64,000 nt of DNA. Origin: an uncultured Prevotella sp. Lineage in GTDB: Bacteria > Bacteroidota > Bacteroidia > Bacteroidales > Bacteroidaceae. Location: contig ONYZ01000015.1 in the NCBI GenBank assembly GCA_900322175.1, positions 1 through 64,000 of the forward strand, in the 5' to 3' direction. Shown here one piece after another: positions 57,124 to 64,000 of the stretch (position 1 is the first letter of the stretch; the number at the start of each line of letters is the position of its first letter). The notes below the pieces were generated by a model, which was not told the origin of the DNA, ran no database searches, and worked only from the letters and a program-made list of their open reading frames with translations. A program made the translations under genes and the position numbers.

Positions 57124-58207
57124 ATGCCACCTGCATCTGTGCCTGCAGCCAATTATAATCCTTGCCCAGCATATCGCCACACATGCATCGTGTGTACTGC
57201 AACTGCATACGGCACTTCTTGTAGAACCAGTACTGCAATCCTATTGTCAGGTTGGTCTGGTCCCAACCGTCTACCTTAGTATTACGGTCGTATGTCTCGC
57301 CGCTAGCCACGATGTCGAGTGCATCAACCACTGGGATACATGTGGTAACATATCCGCCTCGGCTTCCTACCTCACCATCCTGTCCACCCAACCACTCTGC
57401 ACGTACTGAAGCAGGGCGAGCCTCCTTGTACTTGCTGCCTGTGTAGGGCTGTGTCTTATACTCGGCACCCACGCTATAGCGATTGCGCTTATAGTTGTCG
57501 CCTACGTTGATTTCGGGGTTCCATGCAGCAGTACCCACAGCACATCCTGTGCCCAAGTAGCCTGATGCTACCACGCGGAATCCGTTGATAGGACGAAGTT
57601 CGAGCTTTGCGATAAAGTCCTTCTGATTGTTCAGGTCCTTGCGGTTGATACCCTGACCACTCATCAGTGCCAACTCGTAATGCAACACTCCCTTAGCCAG
57701 GTCGCCAAACACCTCAAGACCCATGTCGCGACCATAGTTCACGCCATTCAGCGGGTCAGGCCCCTCACCTGCCAGATAGAGCACAGCCTGCGAATACACA
57801 TCTACCAACTCCAGTTGAGTGGGCGACATAGGATTCTCCATCGTGTACGAGTGTTTGAACTGTCCCAGACGTACGGTCATCTCGTTGCCCTTGCTCAAGC
57901 GGTAGTCGGTATAAAACTCCTGAACCACACTCGAGAAGTCATGCATAAACATAAATGACCACCTGTCTGTAATACGGGCCTTGGCCCACAAAAGGGTACG
58001 TTTTAGATTGTAAGCATTCTGCGGCTTGCCGTTGGGGTCCTGGTAACTCCATCCCCCCTGAGCATAGCCATTCAGAGTAATACGACTGGTAAAATCCTTT
58101 GTCCAGTCGATGTCATTGCTCTTCTGCTGCGCATTTGCCACTGTGCATACACACATAGCCATAGCAACACCTAGCATCTTCAGTTGTTTGCAAGTTTTAC
58201 GTTTCAT
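57119..58207 (-). CDS. Porin-like outer-membrane protein
   Basis: The 362-residue protein has a signal peptide (residues 1 to about 26, ending ANAQ). Amphipathic strands run through the whole length, and the sequence ends LQAQMQVAF with the C-terminal aromatic residue of outer-membrane barrels. RITLNGYAQGGWSYQDPNG and LGQFKHSYTMENPMSPTQLE resemble phosphate-selective porin (OprO/OprP) relatives. It leads the operon with the SSS symporter and thioredoxin-like genes. The substrate is unknown. Confidence 0.85.
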   Translation of the reverse strand: MKRKTCKQLKMLGVAMAMCVCTVANAQQKSNDIDWTKDFTSRITLNGYAQGGWSYQDPNGKPQNAYNLKRTLLWAKARITDRWSFMFMHDFSSVVQEFYTDYRLSKGNEMTVRLGQFKHSYTMENPMSPTQLELVDVYSQAVLYLAGEGPDPLNGVNYGRDMGLEVFGDLAKGVLHYELALMSGQGINRKDLNNQKDFIAKLELRPINGFRVVASGYLGTGCAVGTAAWNPEINVGDNYKRNRYSVGAEYKTQPYTGSKYKEARPASVRAEWLGGQDGEVGSRGGYVTTCIPVVDALDIVASGETYDRNTKVDGWDQTNLTIGLQYWFYKKCRMQLQYTRCMCGDMLGKDYNWLQAQMQVAF

Positions 58208-58246
58208 TTTGTCATTTTACTATGATTATTTAGTTCCTTGCGTCGG

Positions 58247-58278
58247 CAAAAGTACTACTTTTCTTTCAATTTGCCAAA
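58247..58278 (-). promoter_or_regulatory. Promoter of the porin operon
   Basis: On the minus strand TTTG (58275-58278), a 20-bp spacer and TACTTTTG (58247-58254) match the consensus. The leader to the ATG is about 35 nt. Confidence 0.75.
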
Positions 58279-58307
58279 AATTTCTGCAAAATTCTTACGA
58301 ACAAGCA

Positions 58308-58337
58308 TAAAAAAAGGAGAATCTGTGCGATTCTCCT
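58308..58337 (-). terminator. Rho-independent terminator of the murF-alr operon
   Basis: The stem AGGAGAATC/GATTCTCCT, with a 5-nt loop, is followed on the minus strand by seven T residues. Confidence 0.85.
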
Positions 58338-58343
58338 GTCTAT

Positions 58344-60848
58344 TTAGTCTTGGAAATAGACTCGTTTCACTCGATTGCTGATGCCTGTCAACACCTCGTA
58401 AGGTATGGTCTGCAACACATCGCTCAGCACCGTCACAGGCAGGTTCTCGCCGAATATCTCTACCTGGTCGCCCTCTACGCATGGGATATCTGTCACGTCG
58501 ATAAGCGCCACGTCCATACAGATATTGCCTACGTACTCAGCCTTCTGTCCGTTAACCAGACAGTAGCAGTTGCGATTGCCCAGATGACGGCTCAGTCCAT
58601 CGGCATATCCGATAGGTATAGCTGCGATGACAGAATCGCGTGTAAGCTTGCCCTTGCGACTGTAGCCCACGGTTTCGGTCTTTGGCACCTGACGCATCTG
58701 CAGTATGGTGGTCTTAAGCGTACTAACAGTGTGCAGTATGCGGTTGTCGCGAGGATCTACGCCATACAGGCCCAGTCCCAAGCGGCACATATCCATCTGG
58801 CGATCGGGGAAGTGCTCGATACCGGCAGAGTTGTCCATGTGGCGCAGAATCTTGTGCGAGAATGCGTCCTGAAGCTTCTTGCTACCCATCTCGAATCGCT
58901 TGAACTGCAGAGTTGAGAAATTGTCGAAATCGTCGCTATCAGAACCAACGAAATGGCTGAATACCGAACGAGGAATAACTGCCTGCTGATGTGTAAGACG
59001 ATCGATTAGTTCTTCCATATCCTGCTCAGGATCGAATCCCAAGCGATGCATACCTGTATCCAGTTTGATGTGTACAGGCCAACCTGTGATTCCCTCCTTA
59101 CGTGCAGCCTTGATGAGTGCATCGAGCAGTCGGAAGCTGTATACCTCGGGCTCAAGATCATAGTCGAACATGGTCTTGAATGCCGTCATCTCAGGGTTCA
59201 TAATCATGATATTGGCAGTGATGCCTGCCTTACGCAGTGTCACGCCCTCATCAGCCACGGCCACAGCCAGATAGTCCACACGGTGGTCCTGCAGAGTCTT
59301 AGCTATCTCCACAGCTCCCGCACCATAAGCATCGGCCTTGATCATGCACACCATCTTGGTTTCGGGCTTCATGAATGAGCGATAGTAGTTCAGATTCTCT
59401 ACCACAGCGTTCAGGTTCACCTCAAGAATAGTCTCGTGTACCTTCTGCTCCAACTGCTCTGTTATCAGGTCGAACCCGAATGGACGTGCACCCTTCAGCA
59501 GTATCAGTTCGTCGCGCAGTGCAGCAAAAGCATCGCTGCTAAGGAAGTGGTTCACGTCGGCAAAGAACTGCTTGTCGGCTATCTGTATCTTGTCGGCCTG
59601 TGCTGTCAGCTCAGGACCTATACCAATAAACTTGGTTATGCCGCGCTTTGTGGCCAGATCACTCACCTGTGCGTATAGTTCGCTGGCCGATACGCCTGTC
59701 TGGAAGATATCGCTGAGGATAAGCGTCTTCTTTAATTGAGAATTAAGAATTGAGAATTGAAAGTTATCATGCAAACGACGTTGCATGAAGTCGAGCGCTA
59801 TATCGAGCGAGTTGATATCCGAATTATACGAGTCGTTTATCAGTATGCAACCACGCTGTCCTTCCTTCACTTCCAGTCGCATAGCTACAGGCTCAAGCTT
59901 TGGCATGCGATCAGCCAGTTCGCTTGGAGTTAATCCCAACTTCAGTGCTATTGCAGCACAAGTAATAGAGTTCTCTATCGAAGCCTCATCGATGAATGGA
60001 ATCTCGAAGGTATTCTCCTCCTGCTGCCATATATAAGTAATGGTAGTAGAGAGACGAGTCTTTGATGGTTTGGTATTCTTAACGAAGAGCGAAGCCTGCT
60101 CGTCACATGTGCTCCACGATATCTTCTCGCCCTTGTAGCCCATACGGCGAATGCAACGGCTCACGATGTCATTGTCAGAGCAATACACCATAGCCTCGGT
60201 ATCGTGCATCAGTTCCAGTTTCTCCATGCACTTCTCCTCCATCGAACGGAAGTTCTCCTGATGTGCAGCACCAAGTGCGGTGAGCACTCCGATGGTAGGT
60301 TGGATGATATCGCGCAGTGCCATCATCTCGCCAGGCTGTGATATGCCTGCCTCGAATATTCCCACCTCGGTCTGCTCGTTGAGCAACCATACTGAGAGGG
60401 GCACACCTATCTGCGAATTATAACTGCGTGGCGAACGCACTATGCGCTGTGATGGCAACAAGAGCTGATACAGCCACTCCTTCACCATTGTCTTACCGTT
60501 AGAGCCCGTGATACCTACGATAGGCAAGTCGAACTCGTCGCGATGACGCTCAGCCAGTCGCTGTAGCGCTGCCAGAGTATGCGGCACGCGCAAAAAATTA
60601 GCCTCGGGATACAGATTCTCGTAATGCTCCGGCACCTGCTCTACCACAAACTGGCGAACACCTCGATTGTACAAGTCCTGAATGTAGCGGTGACCGTCGT
60701 TACGTTGAGTTTTCAGGGCAAAAAATAGGGTTTCTTCTGGGAAACACAGACTACGGCTATCGGTAAGCAGCCATCTAACCTGTCCCTCGCTGTTTCCATA
60801 TCTTCGCGCACCTATAAGCGTGGTAACTTTTTCAATGCTATATTTCAT
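58344..60848 (-). CDS. Bifunctional MurF ligase / alanine racemase
   Basis: The 834-residue protein is a fusion known in Bacteroidetes. Residues 1 to about 455 form the MurF ligase: DSRSLCFPEETLFFAL, the P-loop VGITGSNGKTMVKEWL, FEAGISQPGEM and LINDSYNSDINSLD. Residues about 470-834 form the racemase: LNAVVENLNYYRSFM, then MIKADAYGAGAVEIA with the PLP lysine, HIKLDTGMHRLGF, and SRKGKLTRDSVIAAIPIGYADGL with the catalytic Tyr. It makes D-alanine and adds D-Ala-D-Ala to the cell-wall precursor. A heptamer array encodes residues FSILNSQL in the ligase part. The gene starts 11 bp after the GSCFA gene. Confidence 0.96.
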   Translation of the reverse strand: MKYSIEKVTTLIGARRYGNSEGQVRWLLTDSRSLCFPEETLFFALKTQRNDGHRYIQDLYNRGVRQFVVEQVPEHYENLYPEANFLRVPHTLAALQRLAERHRDEFDLPIVGITGSNGKTMVKEWLYQLLLPSQRIVRSPRSYNSQIGVPLSVWLLNEQTEVGIFEAGISQPGEMMALRDIIQPTIGVLTALGAAHQENFRSMEEKCMEKLELMHDTEAMVYCSDNDIVSRCIRRMGYKGEKISWSTCDEQASLFVKNTKPSKTRLSTTITYIWQQEENTFEIPFIDEASIENSITCAAIALKLGLTPSELADRMPKLEPVAMRLEVKEGQRGCILINDSYNSDINSLDIALDFMQRRLHDNFQFSILNSQLKKTLILSDIFQTGVSASELYAQVSDLATKRGITKFIGIGPELTAQADKIQIADKQFFADVNHFLSSDAFAALRDELILLKGARPFGFDLITEQLEQKVHETILEVNLNAVVENLNYYRSFMKPETKMVCMIKADAYGAGAVEIAKTLQDHRVDYLAVAVADEGVTLRKAGITANIMIMNPEMTAFKTMFDYDLEPEVYSFRLLDALIKAARKEGITGWPVHIKLDTGMHRLGFDPEQDMEELIDRLTHQQAVIPRSVFSHFVGSDSDDFDNFSTLQFKRFEMGSKKLQDAFSHKILRHMDNSAGIEHFPDRQMDMCRLGLGLYGVDPRDNRILHTVSTLKTTILQMRQVPKTETVGYSRKGKLTRDSVIAAIPIGYADGLSRHLGNRNCYCLVNGQKAEYVGNICMDVALIDVTDIPCVEGDQVEIFGENLPVTVLSDVLQTIPYEVLTGISNRVKRVYFQD
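59734..59761. repeat. Heptamer array (4 units) inside murF-alr
   Basis: The units read AATTGAG, AATTAAG, AATTGAG, AATTGAA. It encodes FSILNSQL between RRLHDN and KKTLILSDI in the ligase C-terminal domain. Confidence 0.85.
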
Positions 60849-60859
60849 AATTCCTTTTT

Positions 60860-61696
60860 TTAGAGTGCAAAGTTAGGGTATTTTTTTTGCAACTCAGCAA
60901 CTTTTAACATAGTTTTATCCATGAACGTGTGATATTCCTGCGAATCGGGGTTGAAAGGCTTGTGATTAAGTGCTGCCTTGATGGGTTGCCATTCCTTGAT
61001 GAATGTCTTTGCCGCATCGCTGAGATACACCTCCGAGAACCTCTGCCAGATGTATTCCACCGCCTGTGCTGATGGGTGCAACATATCCTCGGCATAGAAC
61101 CGGTAATCGCGCAACTCGTCGTTGATAATCTCGTAGGCAGGGAAGTAGTTTACATTAAACATTAAACATTTAACATTAAACATTTTGATTACCTTATCGA
61201 CTGCAAGGAGCAGGGTGGCTTTGGAGAGTTGTGAGCCGTGATAGCCGTATTTGCGATAGCGGATAGGACTAACGGTGATTACTATTCGGACATCTGGGTT
61301 AAGCTGGCGTAGCAGATCGATGGATTGCTTCAGGTAGTCAGCACACTCGTCTACTGTCAGTTCCTTCTCAACGAAGAGCGATTGTGGGCGCTTCTCGCAG
61401 TTGTCTACTATCTCGTTAGTCTCCTTTAGGATATACACATGATTGGTGCCCAATGTCAGGAAAGCAGTCTTGATAATTGAGAATTTAGAATTTAGAATTG
61501 AGAATTTAGAGATGGTGTGCAGGATAGATGCAGGATTATACATCACGCCATAGGGATTGACTATGGTGCGGAACTTCTCGTCAGTGAATCGTGCGCCTAT
61601 CTTATCAGCAAAGCACGACCCAACAAAGAGCATCTCCTCGCAAGGCTCAATCTCGAAACCAGGTTTCTCTACATCAACAACAGTCCTGAACTCCAT
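60860..61696 (-). CDS. GSCFA-domain protein, putative hydrolase or transferase
   Basis: The 278-residue protein has the family hallmark VGSCFADKIGARF near residue 26 (the GSCFA motif, with Ser as expected in SGNH-like esterases), NPYGVMYNPASI, LGTNHVYI, VRIVITVSPIRYR and, near the end, EDMLHPSAQAVEYIW with the D-x-x-H pair. GSCFA proteins are poorly characterised SGNH-fold relatives. It contains two heptamer-array insertions (residues about 65-75 and 170-182). It lies between the fucose gene and murF-alr with short gaps. Confidence 0.85.
   Translation of the reverse strand: MEFRTVVDVEKPGFEIEPCEEMLFVGSCFADKIGARFTDEKFRTIVNPYGVMYNPASILHTISKFSILNSKFSIIKTAFLTLGTNHVYILKETNEIVDNCEKRPQSLFVEKELTVDECADYLKQSIDLLRQLNPDVRIVITVSPIRYRKYGYHGSQLSKATLLLAVDKVIKMFNVKCLMFNVNYFPAYEIINDELRDYRFYAEDMLHPSAQAVEYIWQRFSEVYLSDAAKTFIKEWQPIKAALNHKPFNPDSQEYHTFMDKTMLKVAELQKKYPNFAL
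60868..60875 (-). promoter_or_regulatory. -7 element for murF-alr inside the GSCFA gene
   Basis: TAACTTTG on the minus strand lies in the last codons of the GSCFA gene, 19 bp before the murF-alr ATG. A TTG lies 22 bp upstream. It would let murF-alr be transcribed on its own. Confidence 0.45.
61152..61186. repeat. Heptamer array (5 units) inside the GSCFA gene
   Basis: The units read ACATTAA, ACATTAA, ACATTTA, ACATTAA, ACATTTT. It encodes MFNVKCLMFNVN. Confidence 0.85.
61475..61509. repeat. Second heptamer array (5 units) inside the GSCFA gene
   Basis: The units read AATTGAG, AATTTAG, AATTTAG, AATTGAG, AATTTAG. It encodes FSILNSKFSI. Confidence 0.85.
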
Positions 61697-61724
61697 TAAA
61701 TGTTTAATGTTTAATGTTTAATGT
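61697..61724. repeat. Heptamer array (4 units) between fkp and the GSCFA gene
   Basis: The units read TAAATGT, TTAATGT, TTAATGT, TTAATGT. It directly abuts the GSCFA start codon. Confidence 0.8.
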
Positions 61725-61729
61725 ACCTA

Positions 61730-64000
61730 TCAGCTTCTACTAATCTGCAAGCCTGTTGTGGACAACGCCATCTCAACAAATCTCGCATTCTTTCGTATAC
61801 TGTTCTCTGTCAATATCTGCTTGATACGTGCGGCAGCTTCAGGATCCTTTGCTATCATATACAGATAGCCGCCACCGCCTGCACCTGGCAGTTTGTAGCC
61901 CAGACAGAGGTCGTCTATCATACTGGTCAGCTTAGCCACATCCTCTGGATTGGTGCCCGAATCAAGCAACTGATTCTGTGCCCACGTCTTGCGAACCAGT
62001 TGTCCCATACGAACAAAGTCGTTCTGTTGGATGGCTTCGTACATATCGAGTGTGTGCTCCTTCATCTGTCGTAACAGTCGCAATTCACCGCCATGATTCA
62101 GGAACATCCTGCGGACTATCTCTGCCAGTATGCTCTTAGCCGTACGCGTGATGCCTGTATAATATAATAGGTGGCAGGTACGATATTCGGGCTGTGTCCA
62201 TAGGTCGGTAGGCAACCAGCGCACCTGTGGGTTCTGTGCAAACCCTCTACCCGTCTGCAGCAGCTTTACGCCACCCAGCACACCACCAAACTGGTCCTGC
62301 CAACCACCACCTGTGGTCAGCATCTGTTCCAGCATCAGTGTGCGGTGTCCTATCTCGTTCTTGTCCCAGCCCAGTCCGCAGAAGTCGTTCAGCGCACCAA
62401 GCACTGTTGCTGCCAGTATACTGCTTGTGCCCAGTCCGCTACCAGCAGGTATTGCGCTTAGCAGTGTTATCTCGATACCCGAACCGAATGCCTCCAGTTC
62501 GTCCTTCAGCAGTCGATTGCCAAAGCCAGCCAGCACCAGTGCAGCCTTAGGTATCGAGAATGGCGAACCTACGTGCATAAAGTCCTTCAACTGTTCGCTT
62601 GTCTCAACCACCTCCATTGCTCCCAGGTCAATGCTGCGCAGCACTATCCTAGGTTCGTGCGATGGGCGTATATACGTCTGCAATGGTGGCTGACCGTTCA
62701 GTTCGATAGCCAGGTTGATCACGTTTCCGCCCTCCATCAGACAGTATGGTGGTGTATCAGTCCATCCGCCTGCAATGTCGATACGCACAGGTGAACGGCC
62801 CCAAACAATTTGATCGTCTGCGACGCTCAATTTAGGATTTAGAGGTGAGATTTTAGAGGTGAGCAACCCCTCGCGAAGTAGCGCGAAGGCTTTTTCGCTC
62901 TCGCCTCGGAACATTGCATCGTGTATGCGTGTCATCAGTGGCGCATCGTCATCCAGCGGTGCCGGCATAGGGATATTCATCTCGTCAAACTCTCGCTTGG
63001 CATCTGCCAGGTCTAGCTGATAGAACACGCTGTGTGTCCAGTTGCTGGCCAGCGCACTCCAGTTCTGCTTGCGCAGAGCCTTACGCTGATCAAACAGACG
63101 ATGCAGGTTGGCCTCGGTACTAATCTCCTCGGCCGAAATCAATCGGGTTGTCATGAATCCCAAGCTGTCAAGATCTACCAGCTCTGCCAGTGCTGCCAGA
63201 TTACTAATCACAGGGAACTGCCGTTTCTGCTGCTCTGGGCCAGCAAACTTATCATCGATATGGTATCGGCGTATAGCGTATTCCTCATCACCGATAGGCA
63301 CCACGTCGATACACTCGCCTGGAGCCAGATGCAACTTCCATTTATTCTCAGGCACACCCGTTATTATGTTATCGTGGGTCAGAGTCCATCCCCCGCCCAC
63401 GTAGCTATTTTCTATCCAGACATTCTCGTTGTTCTCGGTAAACTTAAACTTGCACACAGCATTCTGCACAAAAATGCTTGGGTGTGGTTTGCGGTCGTGA
63501 TGCATTATCTCGCGCTGATCGTTTACCAGATTCTGTATGCGCAGTGTAGATGATATCATCTCGCGCGATGTACCGAAATGATAGAACTCGCCCCCCTGCA
63601 GTGGTACGATGGCCACAGAGAGCTGCGATAGCTCATCATCAGGCGATGAAGGATCAGTCCCCAGCGCGCAACCAAACTCAGAGTACAGATCGTACTCTTT
63701 TAATTGACAATTATCTGCTGATGATTTCTTCGCAAGCAGTTCTACAGCTTTGTCGCTCAGCATCCAGATGCCGATGTCTGTCAGGTAGTAATGATCCTTC
63801 TGAATATCTTTCAATGTCTCGATGCTGGCTTTCTGCAGCATCTGCTTCAATACCGATGGCGACTTGCGACAGCTTACGAACACACCGTGGTTCTTGGCAA
63901 CCGATGCGTCAAGCCATAGTCCGTAGCACACCACGTCAGCATCAGGTATAGGCTGTAGCGGCTGCGATGTGCGCACCAGCACGTCGCCACTCACCACCAT
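61730..64000 (-). CDS. fkp: Bifunctional fucokinase / fucose-1-phosphate guanylyltransferase, 5' end outside window
   Basis: Of this protein, normally about 950 residues, 756 are visible; the N-terminal part lies beyond base 64000, and the Met at 64000 is probably internal. The visible part has the end of the guanylyltransferase domain, a beta-helix-like middle (ENVWIENSYVGGGWTLTHDN), and the GHMP kinase domain: VRIDIAGGWTDTPPYCLMEG, the phosphate loop SAIPAGSGLGTSSILAATVL, and KLPGAGGGGYLYMIA. It converts L-fucose to GDP-fucose for capsule and glycoprotein decoration. It carries one clear heptamer array and one short one. Confidence 0.94.
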   Translation of the reverse strand: MVVSGDVLVRTSQPLQPIPDADVVCYGLWLDASVAKNHGVFVSCRKSPSVLKQMLQKASIETLKDIQKDHYYLTDIGIWMLSDKAVELLAKKSSADNCQLKEYDLYSEFGCALGTDPSSPDDELSQLSVAIVPLQGGEFYHFGTSREMISSTLRIQNLVNDQREIMHHDRKPHPSIFVQNAVCKFKFTENNENVWIENSYVGGGWTLTHDNIITGVPENKWKLHLAPGECIDVVPIGDEEYAIRRYHIDDKFAGPEQQKRQFPVISNLAALAELVDLDSLGFMTTRLISAEEISTEANLHRLFDQRKALRKQNWSALASNWTHSVFYQLDLADAKREFDEMNIPMPAPLDDDAPLMTRIHDAMFRGESEKAFALLREGLLTSKISPLNPKLSVADDQIVWGRSPVRIDIAGGWTDTPPYCLMEGGNVINLAIELNGQPPLQTYIRPSHEPRIVLRSIDLGAMEVVETSEQLKDFMHVGSPFSIPKAALVLAGFGNRLLKDELEAFGSGIEITLLSAIPAGSGLGTSSILAATVLGALNDFCGLGWDKNEIGHRTLMLEQMLTTGGGWQDQFGGVLGGVKLLQTGRGFAQNPQVRWLPTDLWTQPEYRTCHLLYYTGITRTAKSILAEIVRRMFLNHGGELRLLRQMKEHTLDMYEAIQQNDFVRMGQLVRKTWAQNQLLDSGTNPEDVAKLTSMIDDLCLGYKLPGAGGGGYLYMIAKDPEAAARIKQILTENSIRKNARFVEMALSTTGLQISRS
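62829..62863. repeat. Heptamer array (5 units) inside fkp
   Basis: The units read AATTTAG, GATTTAG, AGGTGAG, ATTTTAG, AGGTGAG. It encodes LTSKISPLNPKL just before the kinase domain. A shorter trace (TTTTAAT, TGACAAT, TATC) lies near 63698-63717. Confidence 0.75.

Overview
The window is chromosomal DNA from a Bacteroidales bacterium, most likely a gut or rumen Prevotella or close relative. The evidence is Bacteroidetes-type promoters (TTTG or TTG, about 20 bp, TAnnTTTG) upstream of many genes, a MurF-alanine racemase fusion, a bifunctional fucokinase/fucose-1-phosphate guanylyltransferase, BACON and PEGA domain proteins, a GSCFA protein, a Nudix-type AraR regulator, and short C-terminal tails on secreted proteins of the kind common in Prevotella. 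No rRNA, tRNA, CRISPR array, intact IS or prophage is visible. The window cuts a gene at each end.

Layout. 1-5042: the end of a secreted protein, then a translationally coupled pair, a PL1-type pectate lyase and a GH3 glycosidase with a PA14 insert. 5043-6147: 1.1 kb without a recognised gene, holding a long inverted-repeat element, paired direct repeats, iteron-like repeats and a promoter with a 150-nt leader. 6148-12725: an AT-rich cluster of three cell-surface or secreted proteins (PEGA, BACON/Fn3 lipoprotein, and a large protein with InlB-like repeats). 12915-17723: ABC-F ATPase, GrpE, DnaJ, FolC. 17831-21401: galactose operon (mutarotase, MFS permease, galactokinase). 21583-32864: arabinose locus (lipoprotein mutarotase, SSS transporter, AraR, AraD, AraA, AraB, GH51 arabinofuranosidase), split by a divergent pair consisting of a histidine kinase and a membrane-bound AraC-type regulator. 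32898-40032 (minus): CDF metal transporter; a sigma-54 activator, LptE-like, TPR-like and SecG operon; RlmN, PdxA and flippase-like operon. 40053-45043: a three-domain glycosyltransferase/HIT/SpoIID fusion followed by an AmpG-like permease. 45058-51801 (minus): CysE and a TolC/HlyD/two-permease exporter without an ATPase gene, headed by a coiled-coil membrane protein. 52005-54936: cytochrome bd oxidase with a small DUF4492-type protein. 54984-64000 (minus): thioredoxin lipoprotein, SSS symporter and porin; then Fkp, GSCFA protein and MurF-Alr.

Two themes stand out. First, short arrays of a degenerate 7-bp repeat, nearly always four or five units (28 or 35 bp), recur at about sixteen places from 14.5 kb to the end. 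Half sit on or between start and stop codons of neighbouring genes. The other half lie inside conserved reading frames at domain linkers or loops (CydA Q loop, the MurF ligase part of MurF-Alr, Fkp, GSCFA twice, the sigma-54 activator and the GT2/HIT/SpoIID fusion twice). I know of no named element that explains them. Second, the GT2/HIT/SpoIID fusion carries a peptidoglycan-cleaving type domain but no signal peptide, and is followed by an AmpG-like importer. This points to an undescribed cytoplasmic cell-wall recycling activity.
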